DNA of 64,000 nucleotides from Streptomyces sulphureus DSM 40104 (lineage in GTDB: Bacteria > Actinomycetota > Actinomycetes > Streptomycetales > Streptomycetaceae): contig NZ_KB905816.1 of NCBI RefSeq assembly GCF_000381025.1, positions 434,001 through 498,000 of the forward strand. Direction: 5' to 3'. The notes beneath the pieces are model-generated. The model ran no database searches. It was given only the letters and a program-made list of their open reading frames with translations, and was not told the origin of the DNA. Positions within the stretch are counted from its first letter, which is position 1; the number at the start of each line of letters is the position of its first letter. Shown here in pieces: positions 27,211 to 36,176 of the stretch. The translations under genes and the position numbers were made by a program.

Positions 27211-27620
27211 GCGGTCACCGGCCTGAAGAAGGGGAGTGCGACATCGTCCTGGAGGTCGAAGGCGACCTCTACGGCCATCCCGACCTGCACCTGCTCGACC
27301 TCGCAGTCGACAAGGCAGGTGGTGAGCCGTACGTCGGGCTGCTCCTCCAGCTCGACGGCGGCGATCACGTACGGAGGCGGAAACGCCTCGAACCACGGGT
27401 GGTGGTTGACGGTGTAGGCCGCGACCCTCGCCCTGCCCGACGTCTGCTCCGGTCCGACATCCCGGCTTCGGCACCGGAAGCACGCCCCGACCGGGGGGTG
27501 GAACCACTTGCCGCAGGAGCGGCAACGGTGGATACGGAGTGCGTTGTCGAAGCCACCCGTCCAGAACGGACGGGATTCCTCGGTCACTTCCGGAAGTATG
27601 CGGCCCGATTGATGTGGCAT
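27207..27620 (-). CDS. DUF35 / zinc-ribbon OB-fold protein
   Basis: 137-residue acyl-CoA-binding partner protein. Zinc-ribbon cysteines are CRSC and CFRC (about residues 33-50), followed by an OB fold (ARVAAYTVNHHPWF). GGAGGAATCC precedes the ATG. It is the first gene of a minus-strand operon that continues with the thiolase-like gene, the amidohydrolase and possibly the phosphotransferase. The promoter should lie in the long control region that follows. Confidence 0.9.
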   Translation of the reverse strand: MPHQSGRILPEVTEESRPFWTGGFDNALRIHRCRSCGKWFHPPVGACFRCRSRDVGPEQTSGRARVAAYTVNHHPWFEAFPPPYVIAAVELEEQPDVRLTTCLVDCEVEQVQVGMAVEVAFDLQDDVALPFFRPVTA

Positions 27621-28462
27621 GGATTCCTCCGGGAATCAACTACGGCACCGCGGCGCCGTTATGGGCGCGGAGAGCCCCGCCGACGGAGCCCCTCATCCCG
27701 GGGCCCGGTCGCTCGGACCGTAGCATCTGATAGTCGCGTCACGAAATACTTGAGGCTTGGGGAAGTTGCACGCCCCAGGGGCGGCCGGCGCCCGACCGGT
27801 GGCTCATGGAAGGCCCTGGGACTCCGGTGCACGCTCGCCCCCTCCGCCTCTCCGCGCCCCGTCCCCGAGCGGTCGCCGCAACCGCACGTATCGGCCTGGG
27901 TGATCAGCGAGTTCGGGAAGCGGGGAGTCTCCGAGCGGGCACGGAACGTCGTGGTCCCCCTGGGAGTGACCATCTCGACTACAGATCCGCCGTGCATCCC
28001 CAGGCTCGGATCCCATCGAGGGCCGGGGGGACCCGTGAACCGTCAAGGTCACCGCCCTGGACCCGTCTCTGACAGTAGTGTATGAAGACGGGAACGGCTC
28101 GGGCGGCGGCGGGGACACCCTCCTGCACCGCATGAGACCTGCCTTCGAGTTATCGGATAGGTCTGTCAGATCTTCGCCTACCAACACGCCTCTCAAGCCC
28201 CGCCCTGACATCCGGCAGCACACGCGAGCAAGCATCCCCCGGGCGTCGAGAGCTCGTAAAACGCAGGTGTGCTCCGAACGCCAATGTCACCTCCCGGATT
28301 CGGGCGGTCCACACACTCGACACCGGGAGGGCGCGGCAATAATGTACTTAGTGTCAGATTATCGCTGTCAGGCAACGTGCCGCAGGAGTGGACCCACACT
28401 CCTCGTGCCTCCGCGGACGGGTGGACGCCCCGTCCGTGCACCGAGTGAGAGGAAGCCTCGTC
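27621..28462. promoter_or_regulatory. Long divergent control region with four or five TCTGAC-type sites
   Basis: 842 bases without a supportable gene; reading frames here lack family similarity and normal codon pattern. Sites: ATCTGATAGTCGCGTCA (27725-27741), TCTCTGACAGTAGTGTATGA (28066-28085), AGATCTGACAGACC on the minus strand (around 28160-28173), AATCTGACACTAAGTACATT on the minus strand (28360 to 28341), and CTGTCAGG at 28365-28372. The last two lie close upstream of the CoA-transferase operon and are partly opposed, as in a dimer operator. This is the densest accumulation of the motif in the window and probably the main control point of the 28.4-37 kb operon. Confidence 0.55.
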
Positions 28463-29677
28463 GTGGTCGATGTGATGAGCGGTATCCGGGTCGTGGAAGT
28501 GGCCGCCTGGACCTACGTACCGATCGCCGGCGGCGTCCTCACCGAGTGGGGAGCCGACGTACTCAAGATCGAACACCCGGAGACCGGTGATCCCCAGCGC
28601 GGTCTGGTCAGTTCAGGCCTGGTTCCGATGGGCGGGGTCAACCACATGTTCGAGCTGCCCAACCGCGGGAAGCGCAGCATCGGACTCGACCTCAAATCCC
28701 CCAAGGGGCACGAGGTGTTGATGAAGCTCGTCGCCGAGGCCGATGTCTTCCTCACCAACTTCCGCCCCGCAGCCCGTGCCAAGCTCGGGATCGACGTCGA
28801 GGATGTCCGGGCGCACAACGCCGACATCGTCTACGTACGCGGCTCCGCAGCTGGTCAGCAGGGCCCCGAGGCGGAGCTCGGCGGTTACGACATGTCCTCG
28901 TTCTGGAGCCGGAGCGGCGCCTCGCACAACGTCAGCCCCGAATCACTCGGGTACCCGGTGAACATGCCGGGCCCGGCCTACGGCGACGTGCTCGGCGGGC
29001 TGACCCTCGCCGGCGCCATCTCCTCCGCACTCTTCCACCGCGAGCGCACCGGCGAGGCCGTGACCGTCGACGGTTCGCTGCTGGCCATGGGCGCCTGGGC
29101 GATGGGCCCCACGATCGCGGGCGCCCACGCGATGGGCGTGGACTCCCCCGTCAAGCAGACCCCCGACAACCCGGCGAACCCGCTCGTCAACACCTACCGC
29201 ACGGCCGACGATCGGTTCCTCTCGATCGTCATGCTCGAATCCGACCGCTTCTGGCCCGAATTGACGACCGTCCTCGGCCGCCCCGAACTGCGCGACGACC
29301 CGCGGTTCGACAGCCACGCCAAACGGGCCGAGAACCGCGCGGAGTGCGCCGCCGAGATCGCCGCCGGCTTCGCGCGGAAGACCCTCGCCGAGTGGAAGAC
29401 CGCGCTCAAGGACATCAACGGCGCCTGGGCGCCCGTGCAGTTGCCGCGGGAGGTGGTGGAGGACCCGCAGGCCACCGCCAACCAGTACGTCGCCGACCTC
29501 ACCGACGCCTCGGGGAACGCGTTCAAGCTCGTATCCGCGCCTGTGCAGTTCAACGAGCGGCCGGGGAACGTACGTCGGGCCCCGGAGCACGGCGAGCACA
29601 CCGACGACGTACTGATGGAGACGGGCCTGTCCATGGAAGAGGTACTGGCGCTCAAGGTCGAGGGCGCGGTGCTGTAG
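28463..29677 (+). CDS. CaiB/BaiF family CoA transferase
   Basis: 404-residue class III CoA-transferase. The GTG at 28463 is preferred because GAGGAAG lies eight bases upstream; an ATG four codons later is the alternative. The fold starts at RVVEVAAWTYVPIAGGVLTEWGADVLKIEHP (split over residues 8-38). The catalytic Asp is probably the one in PAYGDVLGG, present as in formyl-CoA transferase. It would move CoA between carboxylic acids of the pathway, saving ATP compared with the ligases. First gene of a plus-strand operon. Confidence 0.92.
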   Translation: MVDVMSGIRVVEVAAWTYVPIAGGVLTEWGADVLKIEHPETGDPQRGLVSSGLVPMGGVNHMFELPNRGKRSIGLDLKSPKGHEVLMKLVAEADVFLTNFRPAARAKLGIDVEDVRAHNADIVYVRGSAAGQQGPEAELGGYDMSSFWSRSGASHNVSPESLGYPVNMPGPAYGDVLGGLTLAGAISSALFHRERTGEAVTVDGSLLAMGAWAMGPTIAGAHAMGVDSPVKQTPDNPANPLVNTYRTADDRFLSIVMLESDRFWPELTTVLGRPELRDDPRFDSHAKRAENRAECAAEIAAGFARKTLAEWKTALKDINGAWAPVQLPREVVEDPQATANQYVADLTDASGNAFKLVSAPVQFNERPGNVRRAPEHGEHTDDVLMETGLSMEEVLALKVEGAVL

Positions 29678-29730
29678 CGGCGATCCGGCGGAAGCATGTA
29701 CCAGCCCCACTACCCGCCCCAGGAGGGCAC

Positions 29731-30180
29731 GTGACCATGCCATCGACCGGGCCCGCCGCGGTGGGCGACACCGGCACGGAGTACGAGGTGCTCGTGGAGC
29801 GCGGCAAGATACGGGAGTTCGCCGAGGCGATGCAGTCCGAGCTTCCGGCCTACGAGGGCCCGCAGGCTCTCACTCCCCCCACGTTCCTGACCACGTCCCA
29901 ACGGTGGGCACCGCCCTCGGGACGGATTCAGACCGGCTTCGAGCGCGCCCGACTCCTCCACGGCGAGCAGGAGTTCGTCTTCCACGGGTCACCGCCACGC
30001 GCCGGGGACCGGCTGTTGGCCAGGGAACGGCTCGTCGACCGCTACGCGAAGGCGGGCAAGCGCGGCGGCGAGATGCGCTTCGCCGTCGTGGTCACCGAAT
30101 ACCGCTCTCCGGAAGGGGAATTGGTGGCTGAGGCCCGCGCAACGTACATCGAGACCGCGGCGAAGGAGGGACGCAAGTGA
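29731..30180 (+). CDS. MaoC-type N-terminal (FAS1-like) dehydratase subunit
   Basis: 149-residue hotdog protein of the N-terminal MaoC dehydratase/FAS1-like dehydratase type (PTFLTTSQRW, FVFHGSPPRAGD). Such proteins lack the catalytic dyad and pair with a catalytic MaoC subunit, here encoded directly downstream with a four-base overlap. The heterodimeric arrangement matches ChsH1/ChsH2-type enoyl-CoA hydratases that act on bulky CoA esters in steroid side-chain degradation. The GTG at 29731 (after GGAGG) and the ATG two codons later are both possible starts. Confidence 0.88.
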   Translation: MTMPSTGPAAVGDTGTEYEVLVERGKIREFAEAMQSELPAYEGPQALTPPTFLTTSQRWAPPSGRIQTGFERARLLHGEQEFVFHGSPPRAGDRLLARERLVDRYAKAGKRGGEMRFAVVVTEYRSPEGELVAEARATYIETAAKEGRK

Positions 30181-30611
30181 CGGACACGGCGCTCGCGCAC
30201 ACCGTCGGAACGGCCGCCAAGCCCAGGGAGTTCGGGCCGATGACCACACGGATGTTCGCCCGCTACTCCGGGGCTTCGGGCGACCTCAACCCGATGCACT
30301 ACGACGACGTCCAGGCCCGTGCGGCGGGTAACCCCTCGGTCTTCTCGCAGGGGATGCACCAGGCCGCCCTGCTCTCCACGTTCGCCACCGACTGGCTGGG
30401 CGCCGAGACCGTGCGGCGCTTCCAGGTCAGGTTCCGTGAGCAGGTCTGGCCGGGGGACGTGCTGACCTGCTCAGGTGAGATCACAGCCGTCGAACCGGCC
30501 GAGGACGGCGCCGAGTTCGTCACGGTGGCGCTCACCTGCACCCGACAGACAGGGGGTGTAGCCGTCTCAGGCTCCGCCGACTTCCTGCTACCGACCGAGC
30601 CGACCCGCTGA
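30177..30611 (+). CDS. MaoC-type (R)-specific enoyl-CoA hydratase, catalytic subunit
   Basis: 144-residue hotdog hydratase. The catalytic motif SGDLNPMHYDD supplies Asp36 and His41. The GTG overlaps the stop of the partner subunit (GTGA). It hydrates an enoyl-CoA to the 3-hydroxyacyl-CoA that an SDR could oxidise or an Ltp-like enzyme could cleave. Five bases separate it from the TetR-like gene downstream. Confidence 0.92.
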   Translation: MTDTALAHTVGTAAKPREFGPMTTRMFARYSGASGDLNPMHYDDVQARAAGNPSVFSQGMHQAALLSTFATDWLGAETVRRFQVRFREQVWPGDVLTCSGEITAVEPAEDGAEFVTVALTCTRQTGGVAVSGSADFLLPTEPTR

Positions 30612-30616
30612 CGCCG

Positions 30617-32017
30617 ATGCCGACTCCCCCACCGTCTTCCGAGCCGCTCACCACGAGCGGCCGAACCGACCCCCCCGAAACCGGCGAGCCGGGCATCACC
30701 CGGCGCAGCAGCTACGGCCCGACCAGCCCCGAGGTGGGCGTGCGCGGCGCCACCACGCGTCGCAGGGTCACCGAAGCGGCTCTGGAACTCTTCGGCACCG
30801 ACGGCTTCTTCCCCACCTCGGTGGAGGCCATCGCGAAACAGGCCGACGTCTCCCGGGCCACGCTGTACCAGTACTTCTCGGGGAAGAAGGAGATCTTCCT
30901 CGAGCTCATGGACGAGTGCGCGGCAGCGCTGGTGCGCGTCTCCCGCCGGATCGGAGAGCTGGGGCCGACCGAACTCGGCTTCGACAACCTCAACTGGTGG
31001 CTGGGGGAATGGAGCTGGGTCTTCGAGAAGTACCGAACAATGTTCGTGCAGTGGTCGGTGGTCGCCTCCGTCGACTCCAAGGTGCGCCCCGAGGTCCTGC
31101 ACTTCATCGGCGGGTACAACCAGCGCTTCGCCACCCGCCTGTCCGCCGCCCGGCTCTCCGGTATCGATCCGGTGGTCGCGGCCACCGCGATGACCGCCGT
31201 GGTCGACCGGCTCAACCTCTTCCTGCACACCGGCCGCGCCCACGACGCCGACGGCACCGACCTGACCTCGGCCCTGTCGACGTTCCTACAGTTGACGCTC
31301 TTCCCCGAGACCCGGGCGACAGTACTCAACTCCCTCTCCCTGGAGCCCTCCAGGTGGGCCACGATCGAGCGACCGCAGCCGCCGGAAGCCGAGGAACTGG
31401 CCCTCTCCTCCCGGGTCGAGGGTCTGAGCAGGCGGGCCGTGACGACCGTCCGCAGCCTCGTCGAAGCGGGCACGGTCCAGTTCGGCCGGAAGGGCTACCA
31501 CCGCACCAGCGTGGACGACATCGTGGGCGAGGCGGGGTTCGCTCGGGGCACCTTCTACAAGTACTTCAGTGAGAAGCAGGATCTGCTGCGGACGGTCTGC
31601 GTGGAGACGACGGCGCGCACCGTCGAACTCGCCGACCGGCTCCGCTCCGTCGACGTCTTCGACGACGAGGCGATGCGGTCGTGGCTGACGGAGTTTCTCG
31701 GCTTCCTGGACAGGTACCGAGGAACCAGGGACCTGTGGACCGAGCAGCGCGCCGAGGACGAGCTCGTCGTCGCCCTCGGCGCCCATGCTCAGGCCGTGAT
31801 CGACTCTGCGTTCGCCTCGCTGCTCGCGTCTGTCGAACGCGATTATCCGTTCGACCCGGTCGCTGGTGCGCTGATCTTCCGCGCCCTGCTCACCCGGGTC
31901 CCGGAGGCGATGCGAGAGGAGAGCTCACCGCCCCTGAGCGAGGAGCAGACCGTCGACCTGCTGCTCCAGTGCATCCGTCGGGGCTTCTTCACTCAGCGGT
32001 ACCTCCGGTCCTTCTGA
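30617..32017 (+). CDS. Double-headed TetR family regulator (two HTH domains in one chain)
   Basis: 466-residue protein, about twice the usual TetR length, containing two complete TetR units. The first HTH is at about residues 47-95 (SVEAIAKQADVSRATLYQYF); the second, at about residues 273-325, has SVDDIVGEAGFARGTFYKYF. Each is followed by a helical ligand-binding-like region. No stop or frame change lies between the halves. It is translated from within the CoA-transferase/MaoC operon, so it is probably autoregulated, and is the best candidate reader of the TCTGAC sites around 28 and 32 kb. Target and ligand are inference. Confidence 0.9.
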   Translation: MPTPPPSSEPLTTSGRTDPPETGEPGITRRSSYGPTSPEVGVRGATTRRRVTEAALELFGTDGFFPTSVEAIAKQADVSRATLYQYFSGKKEIFLELMDECAAALVRVSRRIGELGPTELGFDNLNWWLGEWSWVFEKYRTMFVQWSVVASVDSKVRPEVLHFIGGYNQRFATRLSAARLSGIDPVVAATAMTAVVDRLNLFLHTGRAHDADGTDLTSALSTFLQLTLFPETRATVLNSLSLEPSRWATIERPQPPEAEELALSSRVEGLSRRAVTTVRSLVEAGTVQFGRKGYHRTSVDDIVGEAGFARGTFYKYFSEKQDLLRTVCVETTARTVELADRLRSVDVFDDEAMRSWLTEFLGFLDRYRGTRDLWTEQRAEDELVVALGAHAQAVIDSAFASLLASVERDYPFDPVAGALIFRALLTRVPEAMREESSPPLSEEQTVDLLLQCIRRGFFTQRYLRSF

Positions 32018-32018
32018 C

Positions 32019-32168
32019 CGTCAGAGACAGGGAATCTGACACCCCATACCTCACTTAGGCCGGCGCTCCCCCTTCAACACGGCCTGCCAATAGCGTAGAA
32101 CGGGAAGATTTCGGGTGTTCGGAAAACCCGTCGGCTTCCCAGTTGAATTCATCTAACGCATATGTCAC
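32019..32168 (+). promoter_or_regulatory. Control region with two operator-like sites before the SDR operon
   Basis: Just after the regulator stop, GTCAGAGACAGGGAATCTGACA (two TCTGAC-type boxes in opposite orientation) spans 32020-32041 and is followed by CCCCATACCTC. A second element, ATCTAACGCATATGTCAC, is at 32151-32168, about 60-80 bases before the SDR start. The latter aligns with ATCTGACAGACATGTCAC at the thioesterase start (39772-39796). An internal promoter for the downstream genes is likely. Confidence 0.55.
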
Positions 32169-32229
32169 TTTAGATCCACGTTCCGGCCGCTGCTGAGGCG
32201 GCCGTGTCCCCCAGAGAGGACGTTCCGGC

Positions 32230-33000
32230 ATGGACATCAGTCGGGTATCGGCGCTCGTCACCGGCGGCGCAGGCGGTCTGGGCGAGGCCACCGTGCGCAG
32301 GCTCGCCGCGGCAGGCGCGGCAGTGACCATCGCGGACCTCAACGACGAGCACGGCAAGGCCCTCGCCGCCGAACTCGGTGACCGGGTCGACTACGTACCC
32401 ACGGACGTGCTGGACGAGGCGAGCGTCGAGGCCGCGATAGCCGCGGCGACGGCGCAGGCCCCGCTCGGCATCGCGGTCAGCGCGCACGGCGGCGGCGCGG
32501 GCGCCTCCCGCGTCGTGGGCCGCGACGGCTCCCCCGCCCCCTTCGAGCAGTTCCAGTGGTACGTCAACCTCTTCCTCAACGGCACCTTCAACGTGCTACG
32601 CCTCTCCGCCGCCGCCATGGCGAAGAACGAGCCCGGCACGGACGGCGGTCGCGGCGTGATCGTCAACACGGCGAGCATCGCGGCCTTCGAGGGCCAGATC
32701 GGGCAGACCGCGTACTCCGCCGCCAAGGGCGGCGTCGTCGGCCTCACCCTGCCGGCCGCCCGCGACCTGACCAAGGTCGGCGTCCGCGTGATGGCCATCG
32801 CTCCCGGCACCTTCTTCACCCCGGCGTTCAAGATGGATCGGGCCGACGCCGAGGAGCGGTGGGGCTCAGGGGTGCCCTTCCCCAACCGCATGGGCAGCCC
32901 TGCGGAGTACGCGGCGCTGGTGCAGCACATCGCCGAGAACGACTACCTCAACGGCGAGGTCATCCGGCTCGACGGTGCGCTGCGCTTCCAGCCCAAGTGA
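32230..33000 (+). CDS. SDR family oxidoreductase (HSD10-like 3-hydroxyacyl-CoA dehydrogenase type)
   Basis: 256-residue short-chain dehydrogenase beginning [18 protein letters not shown]. Catalytic Ser is in [14 protein letters not shown] and Tyr-x3-Lys in YSAAKGG. The FEGQ-x-GQ-x-AY segment and APGTFFTP resemble type 10 hydroxysteroid/3-hydroxyacyl-CoA dehydrogenases. A 3-hydroxyacyl-CoA dehydrogenase role agrees with the hydratase and CoA-ligase genes around it. AGAGGACG precedes the ATG. Confidence 0.91.
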   Translation: MDISRVSALVTGGAGGLGEATVRRLAAAGAAVTIADLNDEHGKALAAELGDRVDYVPTDVLDEASVEAAIAAATAQAPLGIAVSAHGGGAGASRVVGRDGSPAPFEQFQWYVNLFLNGTFNVLRLSAAAMAKNEPGTDGGRGVIVNTASIAAFEGQIGQTAYSAAKGGVVGLTLPAARDLTKVGVRVMAIAPGTFFTPAFKMDRADAEERWGSGVPFPNRMGSPAEYAALVQHIAENDYLNGEVIRLDGALRFQPK

Positions 33001-33133
33001 GCCACGGCGCAGCCGTGTTCGCCAGGCGCCGGCCGCACCGCACTCACCTCCCCAACTGCCGTACCCGTACAGCCCCACCGGTCGTGTCCGGGAGCGAGCA
33101 GTCCCCCGTCGAGCCTCCTCGATCGGAATTCGC

Positions 33134-34657
33134 ATGAGCATTTCGCTGATCCTCGAGATGTCCACCTCCGGCCACCCGGACCGAGCCGCAGTCACCTCGG
33201 ACGGTGCGACGCTCACCTACCGGGAGTTCGCGGACTCGGTGGCCCGTGCGGGTAGCGCGCTACAGGAGTCCGGCGCCCGGCACGTCGTCTTCCTCGGCGG
33301 CTCCGGCACCGACCAAGCCGCCCTGCTCTTCGCCTCCGCCTATGCGGGCATCCCGTTCTCCCCGGTCAACTACCGGCTCGGCAAGGCCCAACTCACCGAG
33401 CTCGTGGACCGGATCGACGGCGCCCTCGTCCTCGTGGACCCGCGCTACCGTGAGGCGGTCTCCGCTGTGCGCGCGGTCGTCACCGGCACCGACGAGTTCA
33501 TGGCCGCTGTGTGCGCCCGCACGGCCGAGCCGCTGCCGCCCGCGGACGTCGACCCGGACGCACCCGCCATCTTCCTCTTCACCAGCGGTACCACCTCGGC
33601 CCCCAAGGGCGTGGTGCTCCGCCACAGCCACCTGCTCAGCTACGTGACCGGCACCGTGGAGTTCGGCTCCGCGACCGAGTCCGACGCGGCCCTGATCAGC
33701 GTGCCTCCGTACCACGTGGCCGGTACCGGCACCGTGCTCACCAACTTCTACGCGGGGCGCCGGATGATCTACCTGCCGGACTTCGAGCCCCGACGGTGGC
33801 TCGACCTCGCGCGCGCGGAGGGCGCCACGTCGGCGATGGTGGTGCCGACGATGCTCGAACGCATCGTGCGCGCCCTCCCACCGGGTGCGGACGCCGAGGT
33901 CCCCACGCTCAAGACCCTCTCCTACGGCGGCTCCCGGATGCCGCGACCGACGCTGGAGGCCGCACTCGCCGCGTTCCCCAAGGTCGGCTTCGTCAACGCC
34001 TACGGGCTCACCGAGACCAGCTCGACGATCGCCCTGCTCGGCCCCGAGGACCACCGCGCGGCGATGGAGAGCGCCGACCCCGGGGTCCGGGCCCGGCTGG
34101 CTTCGATCGGTCGGCCTGTGCCCGGTATCGAGGCGGAGATCCGCGATCCCGCCGGGGAACCGGTGCCCGCGGGCGAGCAGGGGGAACTCTGGGTCCGCGG
34201 CGACCAGGTGTCCGGCGAGTACATGGGGGCGGCCTCCGTCCTCGACGACGCGGGCTGGTTTCCCACCAGGGATCTCGCCTACCAGGACGCGGACGGCTAC
34301 CTCTTCGTCGTCGGCCGCAACGACGACACGATCATCCGCGGCGGCGAGAACATCGCCCCCGCCGAGATCGAGGACGTTCTCGTCGCCCATCCGCAGGTGG
34401 ATTCAGTGGCCGTCGTCGGCGTACCCGACGATCACTGGGGCCAGGCGATCGTGGCCGTCGTCGTCGCGGAGGGCGGCGCCGACCTCGACCAGGATGAGCT
34501 GCGCGGATACGTACGCACCAAACTCCGCGGCTCCCGCACCCCCGACCGCATCGTCTTCCGACCCGAACTACCCACCACGGCGACCGGCAAGATCCTGCGC
34601 AAGGACATCGTCGCCGGGATCGCCGCCACCGCCGGCAACGGAGGAGAACCATGCTGA
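33134..34657 (+). CDS. Acyl-CoA ligase (AMP-binding)
   Basis: 507-residue adenylate-forming ligase. The P-loop motif is FTSGTTSAPKG, the adenine-binding segment NAYGLTETSS, the hinge RDLAYQDADGYLFVVGRNDD, and the C-terminal lysine is in ATGKILRKDI. The ATG at 33134 is preceded by TCGGAATTC, a poor ribosome-binding site. Its stop overlaps the start of the small gene downstream by seven bases, so the two are translationally coupled. Confidence 0.94.
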   Translation: MSISLILEMSTSGHPDRAAVTSDGATLTYREFADSVARAGSALQESGARHVVFLGGSGTDQAALLFASAYAGIPFSPVNYRLGKAQLTELVDRIDGALVLVDPRYREAVSAVRAVVTGTDEFMAAVCARTAEPLPPADVDPDAPAIFLFTSGTTSAPKGVVLRHSHLLSYVTGTVEFGSATESDAALISVPPYHVAGTGTVLTNFYAGRRMIYLPDFEPRRWLDLARAEGATSAMVVPTMLERIVRALPPGADAEVPTLKTLSYGGSRMPRPTLEAALAAFPKVGFVNAYGLTETSSTIALLGPEDHRAAMESADPGVRARLASIGRPVPGIEAEIRDPAGEPVPAGEQGELWVRGDQVSGEYMGAASVLDDAGWFPTRDLAYQDADGYLFVVGRNDDTIIRGGENIAPAEIEDVLVAHPQVDSVAVVGVPDDHWGQAIVAVVVAEGGADLDQDELRGYVRTKLRGSRTPDRIVFRPELPTTATGKILRKDIVAGIAATAGNGGEPC

Positions 34658-34956
34658 AGACCGGAGCCCGTCTGCGCAGCCAGGTCTGCGAGACCGAGGT
34701 CGTCGTCGTACGGGCCGGAGACGCCGAGACCGCACTGCACTGCGGGGGCCACCCGATGGTCGATCTCACCGCGTCCCCGTCCGAACAGCGGGCGCTCGAC
34801 CCTCGGTTCGCATCCGGCAGTGCCCTGGGCAAGCGGTACACCGACGAGGCACACACCGTCGAGGTCCTGGTCACCCACGCCGGGGAGGGTTCGCTGGCGC
34901 TCGGCGACGTGGCGCTGGAGCGCAAGGGTGCCAACCCGCTGCCCTCCAGTGACTGA
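34651..34956 (+). CDS. Small conserved hypothetical protein coupled to CoA ligase
   Basis: 101-residue protein starting with ATG preceded by GGAGGAGAACC inside the end of the ligase gene. It has two cysteines ([13 protein letters not shown] and LHCGGHPM) but no clear CxxC pair. It overlaps genes on both sides (seven bases with the ligase, eight with the next gene). Short proteins of this sort occur beside acyl-CoA ligases in actinobacterial catabolic operons. Function unknown; an accessory role is only suggested by coupling. Confidence 0.75.
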   Translation: MLKTGARLRSQVCETEVVVVRAGDAETALHCGGHPMVDLTASPSEQRALDPRFASGSALGKRYTDEAHTVEVLVTHAGEGSLALGDVALERKGANPLPSSD

Positions 34957-36118
34957 GTCGACGGCCCCGGGGGCACCCGAGCCGCAGTGCGCGGAGGAAG
35001 GCTCCGGCGGGCCCCTGGCCGGACTACGCGTCGTCGAGCTCGCCAACATCGGCCCGAGCGCCCATGCGGCGCTGCTCCTCGCCGACCTCGGTGCGGATGT
35101 CGTACGCGTGCGCCGCCCGGGCGACCTCGCCGCCGAGGAACCTCCTCGCGACCAGCTCTATCGAGGGCGCCGGGTGGTCGAGGCCGACCTGAAGCAGCCC
35201 TCCGGAGTCGCCGTCGTCCGGGACCTGTTGGTGCGTGCGGACGTCCTGGTAGAGGGGTACAGGCCGGGCGTGGCCGAGCGGATGGGGCTCGGCCCCGGGC
35301 CCGCGCTGGAGGCCAACCCCCGCCTCGTCTACGCCAGGGTCACCGGCTGGGGCCAGGACGGGCCACGTGCCGGACAGGCCGGCCACGACATCAACTTCAT
35401 CGCCCCGACCGGCATCCTGCACGCTGTCGGACGCCCCGATGACCGGCCGGTGCCGCCGCTGAACCTCATCGGCGGTTTCGGCGGCGGTTCGATGTTCCTC
35501 GTGGCCGGAGTGCTGGCAGCGCTCTGGGAGCGCCAGAGCTCCGGGCACGGGCAGGTCGTCGACGCGTCGATGGCCGAGGGCGCGAGCGTGCTGGCACAGC
35601 ACAGTTGGTCGCTGCGAGCCAGCGGCGGCTGGTCGGACGAGCGGGGCAGCAACCTCGTCGACGGCAGTTGTCCGTTCATGGACACCTATCTCTGCGCCGA
35701 CGGGCGGTACATGGCCGTCGGCGCCTTCGAACCGCAGTTCTTCGCCAGGCTGCTGGACACCCTGCAACTCGACGCCGCCTCCGTCCCCGGACAACAGGAC
35801 CGGGCGCGCTGGCCGGAGTTGCGCGAGGCGCTCGCCGAGCGGTTCGCCACGCAGACGCGCGACACCTGGGCGAAGGTCTTCTCCGAGGTCGACGCCTGTG
35901 TCACGCCGGTGCTGTCGTTCTCGGAGGCTCCCGAGGACCCGCAGCTGCGCAGCAGAGGCGCGTTCGCCGAGATCGACGGCGTGGTGCAGCCGCTGCCCGC
36001 TCCGCGGTTCTCCCGCACACCGGCCCCCCGACCCAAGCCTCCCGCACGCCGTCCAACGCCGGCGGAGGAACTGTGGCGCACCGAACAGGCATCGGACGCG
36101 GGGCCACGGCACTTGTGA
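34949..36118 (+). CDS. Alpha-methylacyl-CoA racemase-like CaiB family protein, catalytic Asp replaced
   Basis: 389-residue member of the CaiB/BaiF family closest in motif to alpha-methylacyl-CoA racemase. The catalytic histidine segment GHDINF is kept, but the segment that carries the catalytic Asp in racemases (usually GDFGGG or ADFAGGG) reads GGFGGG, so the acid is Gly. Either another residue supplies the second acid/base or this enzyme does not racemise. GTG start overlapping the preceding gene. Racemases of this type invert methyl-branched side chains before acyl-CoA dehydrogenase acts. Confidence 0.86.
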   Translation: MTESTAPGAPEPQCAEEGSGGPLAGLRVVELANIGPSAHAALLLADLGADVVRVRRPGDLAAEEPPRDQLYRGRRVVEADLKQPSGVAVVRDLLVRADVLVEGYRPGVAERMGLGPGPALEANPRLVYARVTGWGQDGPRAGQAGHDINFIAPTGILHAVGRPDDRPVPPLNLIGGFGGGSMFLVAGVLAALWERQSSGHGQVVDASMAEGASVLAQHSWSLRASGGWSDERGSNLVDGSCPFMDTYLCADGRYMAVGAFEPQFFARLLDTLQLDAASVPGQQDRARWPELREALAERFATQTRDTWAKVFSEVDACVTPVLSFSEAPEDPQLRSRGAFAEIDGVVQPLPAPRFSRTPAPRPKPPARRPTPAEELWRTEQASDAGPRHL

Positions 36119-36176
36119 CCCCCGTACCGAACGAGACCGGCGGCGCGCAGCAAGCGCCCGCGCAAGGAGAGTCGGC

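Noticed and set aside
28193..28576. Minus-strand frame within the long divergent control region
   Set aside because: Composition and codon pattern unlike neighbouring genes; it extends over the start of the CoA-transferase and includes several TCTGAC sites.
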